Assembly: GCA_963922205.1 (NCBI GenBank)
Contig: CAWUHX010000099.1
Coordinates: 930,001-994,000, forward strand
DNA from: Romanomermis culicivorax
Taxonomy: Eukaryota > Nematoda > Enoplea > Mermithida > Mermithidae
DNA: 64,000 bases
Reading direction: 5' to 3'
Shown: piece after piece, positions 1 to 12,054 of the stretch
Layout of the letters: each line of letters opens with the position of its first letter
How positions within the stretch are numbered: position 1 is the stretch's first letter
Notes under the pieces: model-generated
The model's database searches: none
Told to the model about the DNA's origin: nothing
The model's input: the letters and a program-made list of their open reading frames with translations, nothing else
Made by a program: the position numbers and the translations under genes

Positions 1-2121
1 TTTTGCTCAAAGAGACTAGTCATCTTAGAGTTTTAGTTAACTAACTTCTGACTTTTCATTTCCGTTTGACGTATGGCTTAGCGGAAAATACGAAAATATG
101 AAATAGTACTTCGTTTCCAGTTTCCACATTCACAAACGTTTAATGAAAAAAGGCATGTATTTCGGTACTATGAATTTTCAGTCGATTCATTTGTTTAGAT
201 CATTCTAACCTAACCAACTTTTACAGTAATGGACTTATGACCGAACTCGCGACTAAACATCTCACCCGACTCTAACCGTGTAATCTAGAACGAACAGTCG
301 ATTTAGGAAATTGGGGAATTATTCAGTTATATTATCTTGATATATTTGTCATTTTTGTGAGCTTCTTCACGTCCAGTTTCAAACTGCATTTATGACTATC
401 TAACGGTGCCATTCAAAATTTAACTTGTTGAGTTTATCACTTGACCACGTCATGATTTGAACCAACCAGTGTGATATTAATATTTTTCTCCAAATGAGCC
501 TTGGCAACACAATAGTTTTTTTAATGCAAATAAATCAGCATCGTCAGTTAATGCTTTTCACAAGTTGACAGTTGCGATCTAAATCACTGCTTTCCCTTTC
601 ATCATTTCCTCGTTTGAATCAAAATTTTGCATCGCCGACAGTCATTTGAAACTAAATTGTTTATAATAGAAATTTTTGTCTTCACATTGATATTCGGTTG
701 GTTTTGACACATCGCACTTTAGATAAATAACAAAATTGTTTCGTGATGCTTTCACAACCATTTTTTCGAAAGATGTATTTATTCGACAAAAACAATAAGA
801 AACATATAAATATAAGAGAAAAGTAAAAAGTTTTGACAACTATTAGTGAATCACCATAGGTAAAGATTCCTCCCAGAAAGTGTTTGGCCTCACTCGGATA
901 GATGTTCGTTCCCGCCCTAATAGAGAATTTTTCAGTGAGACTGGACTTCTGTGTTCCGAAACGCAGCAAATTTTGCATCAGTTGATAAACCTCGTTGAAT
1001 TCAAAAACAAGATGTAAAATAATGAATTTTTAGCTTTAACAAAGTTATACGTAGATCAAAGGTTGGTTAAAAATTTGTTGACCGTCTCCCCAAATTTTCC
1101 TTGATGCTGGTGTATATCATGCTAATTGATAGCTTTCCTAAATTTAATTCTGATGTAAGAAATACATATTCGCTTTTCAGAACGCTCGATAAAAAATAAA
1201 GATGAAGTGGTTTGTTGAACAGCAACTTCTTTACTCATTATCTGTGACTTCATTCAACAGATTTATCAAAATTTATTTGAATATTATGATGACAATAATC
1301 AACATATGTAGAGTATAAATTCAACAGCAGTCTTTCTGGATGAAACATTGCAATTCAGAGGATGCCTCATATACTTTGTCGCAATTCATGATTAGAAGAT
1401 ATAATATGTCTTCTTTAGCGTTTGGACCAGAAGTTTCGGTCAACAGTAACAGATTTTCTAAGTTTTCGAATGGATGCATCTGTGATCAGAGTCGTTATGT
1501 CTACAAATGTATGCATATCAACATAAATCGTGATAATTTAATATAAGGTAGATATTTGACTCGAGTAGGATGTTATTAATATTCTTAATCAAAATACGCA
1601 AGACTCTTTTTTGTAATCGGTTTCCATTATATTGACGTACTTTTTCTGACGTCAAAAGTACTTAACGACCATTTTTCGAAAATAACATACATTGATAGCG
1701 CATGTTTGTACAATTTAGCTATTTGCAATCAGTATTCGAAATTTGAAAATTTCGTCATATTAGCTATGCTTTTCATAAATGTCTCGAACAATGAAAACTT
1801 CACCCATATTTGATCAGACTAACCATCGAAGCGCGTGTGCATACAATGAGAGATTTCCCTGAAAACACTAGAGTCCACAGGACTAATATTCAATCCCCTA
1901 TACTTCCTGAAATACACGATGCTGAGTTTCATGGTGTTGGTAAGCTGATAACTCGAAAGCTGTGCAAAATCAGTAATGTCGACGCCTTAAGTATCTTTCG
2001 CTGTTCGTTTGACCGAATATAGGCAAAGTTTCCAGTATTCTGATTGTACATCCGATGCAAATGCTATATGTAGTTTATGGCCAGGGGATCGCTTTGGTTG
2101 AACATTACTCGGTATCATCCT

Positions 2122-2524
2122 ATTAGGTCGACCACCCCGTAGGTAGACCAATGACATGAGGATCATTTTTTAGACATATAAATTCCCAGTCCATTGAGCG
2201 ACCCAGTAAGTCGATTGTTCCACGAAGTCGACATTACCGACAAAATTGATCAAAACCGGACTAGCCCAAATTCCAAGACAGCTTAATGATCGAAATTTGC
2301 TGGATCAGATTTCTTTCAGGGCTTAGGTTTAGGCTTAGGTTTCGGCTTCGATTTAAGCTTAGACATAGGCTTAGGCTTATGTAAAAAGGATAGACTAAAT
2401 TGCAGTATAGTCGATCTTCTGAAACTGTCGACTTACGGTCGACTTACCGGAGTAGTCGAGTTACCAAAATAATCGATGTACCGACTTTCTACGATGATCG
2501 ACTTACTGGGTTGGTCGACCTAAT
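2122..2524. repeat. Small inverted-repeat (MITE-like) element
   Basis: The ends carry a perfect 13-bp inverted repeat, ATTAGGTCGACCA at 2122-2134 and its complement at 2512-2524. The interior holds several copies of a GTCGACTTAC/GTAAGTCGA motif in both orientations. There is no coding capacity. The structure fits a non-autonomous DNA element or a small fold-back. No clear target-site duplication is visible. Confidence 0.45.
2321..2381 (+). repeat. Degenerate TTAGGC-like hexamer run
   Basis: About ten consecutive hexamers related to CTTAGG/TTAGGC lie here (CTTAGG, TTTAGG, CTTAGG, TTTCGG, CTTCGA, TTTAAG, CTTAGA, CATAGG, CTTAGG). TTAGGC is the telomere repeat known from many nematodes, so this could be an old interstitial telomeric tract. 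The run is short and diverged, so chance or an unrelated simple repeat remains possible. Confidence 0.35.
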
Positions 2525-3819
2525 GAGACACAATCCATCAATCAATTCTCTGCGTCCTATCGAATGCACTGTGAAATGGATTTCACAATTAAAACTACTG
2601 TCCTTATCTCGTGAATAATATCATATTTACATCATAATGTACGCGAATAACGTAGCCTAGTGTGGAAAATTTACGAACTTGATTTTGTTCATTGGGAAAG
2701 CTACAATAATGTTCATAATAAATTGCGCCTTTATCTAGTTTGAAATCTTGCATTATTGAAACAACGTAAAACCAATGTGATATCTTTCTCATGTCAGCTG
2801 GTACTAGAATATGTTGCAGTTCTTAGGTTCGTCTGTCGTCTTATAACAAGTGTCATTCCAAAATTTTTATCTTGGAGATCTAATGAAATCTTCGATTTGT
2901 TATTAAACTTCTACTGCTGCAAATACATGTGCAGTTAGATGATGTCTCGTAAGTCCATCCCCTGCATTATTTTACCCTATCTATTGTACACTCATACTAC
3001 AGACCACTTACACGAAAATCTCTAGAAAATGCACGCTTCTGGATCAAACTCCTCCATGACATCTTGTATATCAATTTTTCTGCTTTCATATGTCCCTAGT
3101 CGATCGTAGGTCTCTGTACAATAGAGATGAACGTCGTGTATATATTTTCAATTTCGGGCTTTCAGCTTTCTCTTCTTTTTTGCCCCGTTCGTCTACAGCG
3201 TAATGCTCATAAGCCCAAGTTGAGATAATCAAGTTAGCAACCGGACTATATATGCGCTCATCTAACGAGCTCCCATTCAACGCGCCAGGATGGGGTGGCC
3301 GGCCTCCCGTCTTTTCATATCCATTCTAAAAATCTATGTACAGTAACTGGGCTTTTCTGACGCGCGTACATCTTCTACACATTCAAGATGCATAACCGAG
3401 TTACGTTAACGGCTTAAATTTGAATAAAACATTTTCCGGGGCTAAAGACTGTACATGCATGTTGTTGTCGATACAGTAACCAGCTACGCGCTCAATATAC
3501 TGGACTCCTATATAATAAATTTTAGCCTTTTCTTTACATGCATGTTGATTCGACGATTTTTTTCGTGTGCTCGTCTTTTTCCACGAGGAATAGAAACCCG
3601 GATTGTTTTAGAGTAGCAGTGCGTCTTGTCTGTCAGTTGGTCTTTTCATTTCCGAATCTTCTGGTTACGTTCAGTTGAAACATGTCTAAAAATCTCATTT
3701 TCCCGACCAATCCTCTGCTTACTACAATACTACAATCTCTATTTCGCTATAACTAACACTTTTCGTTTTATAACTGTTCGCAGGGTTCATGGATTTTAAT
3801 TTCCTTTCTTTTTTCACAG

Positions 3820-3862
3820 ATGAATAGGCCCATGCAGGTCAAAGCTGCGGATAGCGAAAGCC
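3820..3862 (+). CDS. Exon of a CELF/Bruno-like (UNC-75-type) RNA-binding protein
   Basis: A 43-bp exon lies between a strong acceptor (polypyrimidine run then CACAG, ending at 3819) and a canonical donor GTAAGT at 3863. It encodes MNRPMQVKAADSESR with the last codon split. This matches the conserved end of RRM1 in animal CELF3-6/UNC-75 proteins, which read MNRPIQVKPADSESR there. CELF proteins bind U/G-rich pre-mRNA and control alternative splicing. Neighbouring exons were not located, so the gene would have long introns. The call rests on one short but very characteristic peptide flanked by correct splice sites. Confidence 0.6.
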
Positions 3863-5440
3863 GTAAGTTCATTAATGAATTACTTTTTCATTTGTTGTTA
3901 CTGCAGTGTGTATTAAAGTAGACGCAAATAAATGGGGGTCCGCATGATTTAGCAGCACAATAGTTTTCATTTGCTCGCTGCACGTCTGCAAAACTTTCGT
4001 TTTCAGTCATGAGATGTTGATTTTGAATTTCGTGATCATTGCTGTAGCATCTGTACTAGTCAGAGAAAGCTTTAGTCTATTCACTTTCAAATGAGTCTCG
4101 TAAAGCAAAATAGCCCATTGAAATCGATAAGTAGAACATAAACCTGCATCGTATGCCTAAAATCTTTTTTTTCTGAATTAGTTCGCCATGCTGTTACAGC
4201 CTACCCAAGAAAAAAGTGTCCTATATGCAGGCTGTTAATTGTTTGCGTGAACATCTTTCTGCGCGGAGGATCGTTACAAATGTTAATTATGTTATTATGT
4301 TAATCCTTATCAAAACTCTTCCGGTTTCGATTTCTATCTCATGAGTCATTTTTCTTTTCCTAATTTTGGATTTTCAACTTACGAATACTATTTTATGTCT
4401 TCTCAGATGCTCATGGTCTGATGGTTGATTAGGGAATTTCATGCATTCTACAGTCCGCTTTTCTTGAAATGCTGTTAAATAATTACAGTGGAAAGCAGGT
4501 GCTATTTAATGTTTTTACGATTTTCTGCTGCGATATTTGTCACATAGGACATCAAATTTATGAGCATACAACTAACTAACTTGTAACATTTTTGGAAAAA
4601 ATTCTATCATAAAAGCTTTACGTTTTGTTATCTTACGATTTAAAAGCATTATTATAAAAAGCAGACTGTTTTAACTAGCAAAAGGCGTTTTCCATTTTGA
4701 AAGCTAAAGAGCCGATATACTTCAAAAACGCTTTAGCTGGTGAGATTGGTCACATTATTCGTGGTGCATAATCTTGGATCATTTGGATCCAAATCTAAAC
4801 CATACAACTGTGTTTCGTCATAAAGCATTCATGATCAGTAATTTTGCAACAAATGAAAATGTTGAGGATTGAGCCGAACATGATTTAAAAAGCGTGTTGA
4901 ATACATGTGAATCGAATATATTATATACGTGAGCTCGTCGAACTGCCAATTGTATGTTTTCCTCTGATGCCATTATTTTCAGTAGCTTCATAGAAAATCT
5001 CTATCTGTAAGACATTGCCTCAAATTTCAAACACCCCAAACTTGAAGCTCGTAAAAATATCATTATGAGAATGAAGATAAGTATGATAACGAAAAAAGTT
5101 GCGCACTCATCATCTGATTTCGGCTTCTTGATCATACATATTTTGTGGACCATTCTAGTCAAGGAATTTATCGAGCCCAAAATGCAAATTTCTGCACGTT
5201 GAAATCCGATTTGTCACTTGCATAGATTGGCTACTATCGCAAAATATAAGATTTTGCAAGGCCTGAAAGGCCGAAGTGAAATCATTATTCTACTAAAATG
5301 CCGAGACTTAACTAGCGTATGTATCATCCGATTGGCCAACTCTTAGCTCGATTAAAAGCTCCGCCTAAAATAATTTTTAACACTGGGTAAAGTTCCCCCA
5401 TTATCATAGTTCATTCGAGCTGGCTAACTTTTAGCTCGTT
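3863..5440. other. Probable intron/intergenic DNA
   Basis: The stretch starts with the GTAAGT donor of the CELF-like exon. I see no further exon, RNA gene or repeat that I can support up to the DIRS-type element. Confidence 0.4.
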
Positions 5441-5451
5441 TTTATTTTTCC

Positions 5452-6903
5452 ATGTCATCACGTTCTGTTTGTTCCAAAGCGCCTTTCGGTTCTGTTAATG
5501 TCATCTTTGCATGGTACTCTTTCGAGCCACCATAGCTGCAGTGTCGTTCGTCAGGGATCAGCTCATCGACGTCGTTCCAGGCACAAATCGTCTTCCAGTT
5601 CGTCTGAATCGACCGATTCCGGAAGTTCTTCAACCATTTGCGGTTCTACTGCAAATTTGTCATCGGATAATTGACACTTAGCTTCTTTAATCGACAAGAA
5701 CGATTCTTCTCAGGCTCAGGGTTCCATTGAACCAATTATTGAAGGTTCCTCCTTAGAGGTTTTTCCTTCCGACAATTTACAACAAGGTTCCATCGAACCT
5801 ATGACAAATCCGGAACCACCTTTGATGGTTCGATATAATGGCTCAGTTCAGCTGGACTCTGCTTCTATGCATTCCGTTCTAAAGGAGCCTCTGCCTCATT
5901 CCAATAACCCTTTGGTTTTGGATGACAATTAAAGCCTGATGTCAGCCGGCTATTTGGTCGATCACAAATATTCACGATCTGCTCCTTCATCTACCAGCAA
6001 AGCGGCTTTTCCGACTTTTTCCGATTCTTTGAAACTGGAATGTGAATGCTTGCTGCTTACAAGCGGGACCCAGGATGTGGTTATATCAGAATTACGAGGT
6101 TATTTTGAGCATCCTTTGTTATGTTTGGAATGTTACTCGAAAATTTTGGTTCCAGATTCCCAAGTGGCTTTAGCCCCAGTTATAGTCAAGGACCTTAGAT
6201 CTTTCTTAGGAAGAGACAAGAAATGGCTTATTAGAAAAGATGAACATTTTCGTTGTTTACAACAGTCTGTCATTGAATGAGCCTACCCCTTGGTGGGCGT
6301 AATTGATGAACAGGATCAAGGATCGTTTGATCTAGTTTGTGCTTCTAACGCTATTAAGCGCAGCCTTCGTCACATCAGCTTCATTTTACAGGATATTCTT
6401 TATGACAGGCACTGCAAAATTCTATAAAATGTGGAAATAGTAAGCTATTTGTTAAAGGACATTGCGTCCATGCCCGTTTCATCGGAGGAACCAGTAGCCC
6501 GCTGTAGAGACGCAGCCACGAAATTATTGCCACCTCCTCTTTTCGGCAAGTCATTTGTGTGGCAGTTTCAAAGATCATGGCCAGAAAAATGGCCTACATG
6601 ATGCTCTCAGGAAATTATCGTCTTTTGCACCTCGACAATCGGCAGTTCGTGGGTTTGAACCCCCTTCGTCTTTTCATGGTGCATCGCATCAACGTTCAGA
6701 AAGTTTTCGTTTCGATTCCAGCACCAGGAAATTTTCGGGTCGCCCTATTCATGCTGGCGATTCCTTCAGGGTACAGAGTGCAAGTTTTTTGCGATTTGCT
6801 CAGTCCCACTAATTGCTGGCCGCTTAGCTTTTTTCCTTGCTAATTGGTCTAGATTGACCTCTGATAGATGGCTACTAAACACAGTGTCTGGCTTACAGAT
6901 TGA
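5452..6903 (+). pseudogene. Degenerate DIRS element ORF1 (gag-like) and RT leader
   Basis: An ATG at 5452 opens a serine-rich frame that is soon stopped. The reading then jumps between frames: an S-rich segment near 5570-5670, a piece with two QGSIEP repeats at 5700-5932, a 113-codon stretch at 5939-6280, and further pieces to about 6810. Near 6820-6930 a different frame encodes GRLAFFLANW, TSDRWLL and the following residues, matching the segment that normally precedes the RT of DIRS elements. That frame runs into the RT only after a frame change near 6930. Multiple frameshifts plus TGA and TAA stops show a decayed gene. It would have encoded the nucleocapsid-like protein of the retroelement. 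Confidence 0.6.
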
Positions 6904-8490
6904 ATGGGAAAGCATTCCACTAAACAGAAAGTTAGGCCTTCGCCGATCAAATTTTCACCTGATGATCAGTCTGCAGCATCTAAAGAGTTCCTTTCTCTTT
7001 TGTCTAAGGGCGCCATTGAACCCGTGCCTTCTTTTGTCAACCCTTCTGATCTTTATGAATCTCGTTTATTTTTGGTTCCCAAAAAGAATGGTGAAATGCG
7101 CCCAGTAATTAATTTGCGACCCCTCAATGCTTATGTAAAATATGAGCATTTTAAAATGGAAGGTATCTTTATGCTAAAAGATTTATTGCATTTGAACGAT
7201 TTTATGGTTAAAATTGACTTGAAGGATGCTTACTTTGCTGTTCCTATTCATATAAATGAGCGAAAGTTTCTCTGTTTTGAATGGAACAATTATTTGTATC
7301 AGTTTACATGCATGCCCTTTGGACTTTCTTCAGCTCCATGGGTTTTTACGAAATTATTGAAGCCTGTAGTTTCTGCTTGTCGTCAACTTGGCATTCGCAT
7401 AATAATATATTTGGACGATATGCTAATTTTAAATGCGTCCTACGAGAAGCTGAAAGCTGATACCCGTTTTGTGATGTTTCTTTTGGCCCAGCTCGGCTTC
7501 ATAGTTAACAGTGAAAAATCGGAATTGGCGCCAAAGACGTCAATCACTTTTCTCGGTTTGATTATTTCTTCCAAAACTTTAACACTAAAAATTCCGCGTG
7601 ATAAAGTTGATGACATTTTAAGGCGATGTATTTCTCTTCTACACAAGCATACTGTAAAACTTCAGGATGTAGCTTGTTTATTGGGAAAATTCGTTTCAGT
7701 TAGTCAAGCTTTGTTGCGTGCTAGTCTATTCACCAGAGAGTTGCAGGCTTGCTTAATTTCTGGTTTAAAAAAATACAATAATTATAATCACCGCATTTTT
7801 CTTTCATATGAGGCCAGAAAAGAACTTGAACTTTGGTCTAAACAGTTAAATGCCTGGAATGGTAGAAACATTTTTCCACACCATGTTTCTCGAACCATCT
7901 TTTCAGATGCTTCTGATGATGGCTGGGGCGTTTTTTGTGATTCCCACAAAGCCGGCGGTCTCTGGAAAAACGATGAATTAAATTTGCATATAAACTGTAA
8001 AGAACTATTAGCAGCCTTTTATGGCCTAAAAATTTTTGCTTACAATCTTTCTCACACGTCAGTTTCTTTAATGCTTGATAATTCTACAGCTATTGCTTAC
8101 ATCAACAAGCTAGGTGGCACAAAAAATAGCTTTCTTTGCCATTTGTCCGTTAAAATTTGGTCTTGGTGCCTCGATCGCCACCTGAACATTAAAGCAACAC
8201 ATATTCCTGGAAAATTTAACATTGAAGCTGATTGGTTATCCCGAAATTTTGCTGACAGCAGTGACTGGCATTTGAATGCAGCACTTTTTAATTTTTTAAA
8301 TAAAAAATGGTGTCCTTTTTCCGTTGACCTTTTTGCTTCAAGGCATAATACCCATTTAGAACATTTTGGTTCGTGGAAGCCAGACCCTGATGCTTCTGCT
8401 ACTGATGCTTTTACTCTTTGCTGGCATGAATTTTTTCGCTTTCGTTTTTCCTCCTTTTGCTTTAATTGGCAGGACTATTCAGAAATTTAG
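6904..8490 (+). pseudogene. DIRS-type reverse transcriptase-RNase H
   Basis: This open frame of about 528 residues carries an RT core: VPKKNGEMRPVINLRPLN, KIDLKDAYFAVPI, MPFGLSSAPWVF and the catalytic box YLDDMLI. An RNase H domain follows (IFSDASDDGWG, INCKELLAAF, LMLDNSTAIAYINK, HIPGKFNIEADWLSR). The RT and RNase H signatures are those of DIRS/Ngaro/PAT elements, which integrate with a tyrosine recombinase instead of a DDE integrase. The N-terminus is frame-shifted relative to the true upstream coding, near 6930. The C-terminus leaves frame near the T6 run at about 8430, where the conserved PPFALIGR segment continues one frame over. Hence a broken copy, though the catalytic residues are intact. 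Confidence 0.85.
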
Positions 8491-8935
8491 ATTAGACTCT
8501 GCTACAGCTGTGCTAATTGTTCCAGTTTGGCCGACTCAACCATGGTGGCCCCAACTGCTAGCTCTAGCCGTCGATTTTCCGTTATTGCTTCCCCCAAACG
8601 CCGGATCTTCTATCGGACCCATCAGGGCTTCCTCATCCCCTCGTGCTAAACAAAACACTTCGCCTTTCGGCTTGGAAAATATCAGGAGTTTCTGGCAGAC
8701 CAGCGGCGTTTCAAAGGAGGCTGCCGACATCATGCTTCAATCATGGTCTAGCGGAACACAGAAACACTACAATGCGGCCATTAAAAAGTGGCATCGCTGG
8801 TGTTCTCAACGACAAATCGATTCCTTTCGACCTGCTGCATGCGAATTAGTTCACTATTTGTTGTATTTGCATAAAAGTAATCTGAAATACAGCACCATAG
8901 CTGCAGCTAAATCAGCTATTGTTACCTTTTTAGGT
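8430..8935 (+). pseudogene. DIRS RT C-terminus and truncated tyrosine recombinase
   Basis: In the frame +1 to the RT, the sequence reads FPPFALIGR, then IVPVWPTQPWWPQLL, the hallmark C-terminal segment of DIRS RT proteins. It continues into a helical core-binding domain (SGTQKHYNAAIKKWHRWC through YSTIAAAKSAI) typical of the N-terminal half of tyrosine recombinases. The catalytic R-H-R-Y domain is missing because the assembly gap begins at 8936. The element on this scaffold is therefore truncated, and no split direct repeats or inverted termini can be assigned. Confidence 0.75.
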
Positions 8936-9035
8936 NNNNNNNNNNNNNNNNNNNNNNNNNNNNNNNNNNNNNNNNNNNNNNNNNNNNNNNNNNNNNNNNN
9001 NNNNNNNNNNNNNNNNNNNNNNNNNNNNNNNNNNN
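8936..9035. other. Assembly gap (100 N)
   Basis: Exactly 100 unknown bases, the usual placeholder for a gap of unknown size. The DIRS recombinase stops on the left edge, and the LTR element begins about 31 bases after the right edge. Adjacency of the two elements is therefore a scaffolding statement and is not shown by sequence. Confidence 0.99.
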
Positions 9036-9066
9036 TGAAAAATAGTAAAAATTAGTAGTATCGTTG

Positions 9067-10511
9067 TGTCACATTTTACGCCATCGATGTCACATTTTAC
9101 GCCATGCCACGTGTATGACATGGGGATTTGGGAGAGCTGAGGAGGTTTGGGTATCTCATCAGGTAATACCGTGTTTTAGACGTCACATTGATGGTGAACC
9201 ATATCAGATTGATCCTATTACAGTGAGTAATAGGCTGTGACTCCTGATGGATACTGGCATTTTCCCCAGGCTTCCCAAGTTGGCGTTGGGGCCTAACCTG
9301 GCAATTGGTGGCTATAGAGAGATCTATAGTTGGTTCTCTTGGGTTGTCCTTGGGGTCTTGCTGTAGGGTAATGGACAACGCCGCCAGGCTAGGTGCGACA
9401 ATCCCCGAGTCCTACTCAGTGAGAGTGGGGACAGGGTCACCCGTAAAATGACCTAAAATATGGGACCCGATTATGAACCAGACGGCCCCTTTTAGCCCGA
9501 ACCTGAGAGGTGGAGGCCCTACTTATCTGTGGTAACCTTGGGAACCCGACTTAGGAAGGATTTCCCAACAAATAACCCACAAATAACAATAATCCCCTGA
9601 GAAGACTCACCTAGTCCTGTTTCTCAAGCGATTACGATGCAACGGGCGGCAAGTCCCTGGATGCTTTCGGTCTTCTGGCACTGGGAGCGGGGGATGCAAT
9701 CCTCAAACGTCCTAGGCGGCGAGCGGGAGCGAGCGGGAGGCGAAACTCCAACGTTTAATTCACGAACCGGGGCGGTCGGACACCTGGCACTGATGGGCAG
9801 CGGGGTACTGTAGGCGGTGAGCGGCGGACGCAGTAAGAAATGCAAGGGTATGCAAATTTATTTAAAATAATAGGCGGCGGACGCAGTCGAGTATAAAAAT
9901 ATGCAAATTAGGAAGGGCGGCGGACGCGAAGTTACAACCGGACGAAAAGCTTGGTGAACCCAAGAATGAGCGAAAAACTAAAGAAACATGTCCTTTTAAG
10001 GACATGTTTGGCTACAGCTGCAGCTTGGGCGGAGTTTCTCGGCGCTCAAGCTAACTTCTGCAGCTAGACGCGATGCAGAAGATGCCTATGAGCACATAGA
10101 CATTTTTTCATTCACATGCGTTTAGCACTGAGGCCGGCTGCAGTGCCTATGCTAAGCATATGAACGTCTTTAGCTAAAACTTCTTAGCTAGTCGTTTTGC
10201 GTAACAAAAACGACGCTAATTTTTGATGATAAGAGGTGCGTGAGCGCACCAAAAATAGCCATGTGCTCGTGGAGCACGACTGGCGGAAGTTTTTAGCTAA
10301 AGGGCCTACTGTAGCCCGCGTTTGTAAAGAAATAAAAATACAACAAAACGAAACATAGAAATGCATGAAAAATATAAAAACGAACGTAAAATGCATGTGC
10401 AAAAATGAAATAAACAAAAACATGATCGGGTAATAAACGAAACATGAAAAATAACAGAATGTCGGCATGATCGGGATCACGTGACGTTGGAGAATTGAGC
10501 GGCACGTGACA
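9067..10511 (-). repeat. 3' LTR
   Basis: Nearly the same sequence as 23803-25293. It begins on the plus strand with a 21-bp unit, TGTCACATTTTACGCCATCGA, present as a near-perfect tandem pair. It ends at GTGACA (10511). Compared with the other LTR it has fewer GAGCGGCGGC-type decamer repeats near 9715. Short ORFs inside it are shared by both LTRs through repeat identity and are not convincing genes. Confidence 0.88.
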
Positions 10512-11031
10512 CGGCGGTCCTTCGAAAAAGGGCGTCCTCGTCCTTGCAGTGGTCAGTAGTGAGGTTTTGTATGGCGTGTCCGTGGTCGTAGGTCATTCCA
10601 AGGTGTGACGGCGAGAGTGGTCGAATAGGTCCGTTGGGTTGTCGGCGGATGAAGCCTTCTTTGATCGTGATTCGTTCGGTGATATGGTGACCGGAGGTTG
10701 TTGATGCGTGAAGTTGCCGACATTGAATATCCTGTGCGAAGGTCTGGAACACAGAAAAGAAAAAATTTTCAGGGCAAGATGTAGGCTATCGCCGAGGATG
10801 CGCCCAGTGAGGTACAGATTGTCGGGCTATCGCAGAGGATGCACCCTGAGAGGTGTAGGCTATCGCGTGAGGATGCGCCTAAGGCGTGACGCTTAGGTTG
10901 CTGAACGCTCTCTTCTATCCGCTAAGATCCAGCATGGACAAGAGTGGATACTTCGTGAGGGGCACGGCGGTCCTTCGAAAAAGGACGTCCTCGTCCGTAA
11001 GCGGGGACAGTGAAGAGAGTTGCATCCTGAT
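10512..11031 (-). other. 3' untranslated region with short repeats
   Basis: This lies between the integrase stop and the 3' LTR. It contains about three imperfect ~40-bp copies of a unit with GGCTATCGC...GAGGATGC (10785-10880). A ~35-bp segment next to the LTR (CGGCGGTCCTTCG at about 10512) is repeated near 10965. A classical long polypurine tract directly at the LTR edge is not obvious. Confidence 0.5.
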
Positions 11032-12054
11032 TTACCGGTCGGGGACCTCTGCATCAAGATGTGGGTCAATCAGATTCGGTGTAAAGTCCCGGCTTATTGA
11101 GGGATACAATAAGGGTGCCGAATCTGTTGCCTCTGAAGTGGGAGGTGTATCCTCTGCTTCACTCGGTTGTTCAGGGGACACGTAAAGTCGCAGCTGGTTG
11201 ACATGTACAGTGTCTTCCTGATCCATCTCGAGATGAAGTGTGACATTGGGATATGCCACACTTGTTACAAGGTAGGGTCCATCGTAGATGGGCAGCAATT
11301 TAGGAGTGAGTCCACGTTTGCTGGAGGTGCGCAGTTTGAGCACCTGATCCCCTACTTTGTACGAGACATCATGTGCCCTCCGGTCGTACGACCGTGCATA
11401 GGCTTCCTGTGCTCTCTCAATCCGACTCTGGATTAAGGTTAACGCATTCGTGAAATGACGTTTGACCTCCATATCATATGAGGAAACATTAATGATATGG
11501 GCCGGAGGGTTGAATGAGAGCGCGGCGTCAACAGGGAGCATGGGTGTGCGACCGTACATGAGTTCAAAAGGCGAGTACCCTGTTGACTCATTCATGCTGA
11601 TATTGACGGCAAACACAGCGTATGGTAGGTGTTCATCCCAATCAGTATGTCCTTGATGAACATACATACGTAGCCGTGTGGCTAGCGTCTGATTAGCTCT
11701 TTCCACTTCGCCGTTGGTCATCGGGTGATAGGCGGTAGAGTGGATTTTCTTCGTTGCGCAGATCGCAGTGATCTCAGTCATCAGTTTTGATGTGAAATCA
11801 GTGCCACGATCTGACTGAAGAATCTGCGGTGCCCCGTGCCGGCAGACAATTTGCGTTACAAACAGCCGGGCTATGGTGTGCGCAGTGATGTCCGGAGTAG
11901 CAAAAGCCTCGACCCATTTCGTAAAGTAGTCGATGAAGACTACGATGAAACGGTTGCCAGCTTCGCTAGTGGTCATTGGTCCCATGCAGTCGACACCTAC
12001 CCGGTGAAACGGTCCCGTGATGGTGATAGGTTTCAGGGTCGCAGTGGTTTTCTG
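11032..12054 (-). pseudogene. Integrase catalytic core and C-terminus, downstream of in-frame UGA
   Basis: This is in the same frame as the long upstream ORF, separated from it only by the UGA at 12055-12057. It carries the DDE core: aspartate in VGVDCMGPM, aspartate in LQSDRGTDF, glutamate in NGEVERANQ. A basic C-terminal segment with the GDQVLKLR and YDGPYLVTSV region is typical of Gypsy integrases. It would insert the cDNA. There is a TAA stop at 11032. A methionine just inside (11985) could allow separate translation, but the natural reading is one integrase split by a nonsense codon just after its HHCC zinc finger. A CGA to TGA change is the simplest explanation. Confidence 0.85.

Larger units (their letters stand above)
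1..3819. other. Host flank without recognisable genes
   Basis: No open frame here has recognisable domains, and the short ORFs look like chance. The sequence is AT-rich. It holds a small inverted-repeat element at 2122-2524 with a TTAGGC-like run inside it. Because a CELF-like exon follows at 3820, this stretch is probably intron or upstream sequence of that gene. I looked for the preceding RRM1 exons of such a gene and did not find them by eye. Confidence 0.5.

Noticed and set aside
9097..9378. ~90-codon ORF in both LTRs
   Set aside because: Its presence in both LTRs follows from repeat identity. It has no recognisable domain, and the two copies differ at the N- or C-terminal boundary.
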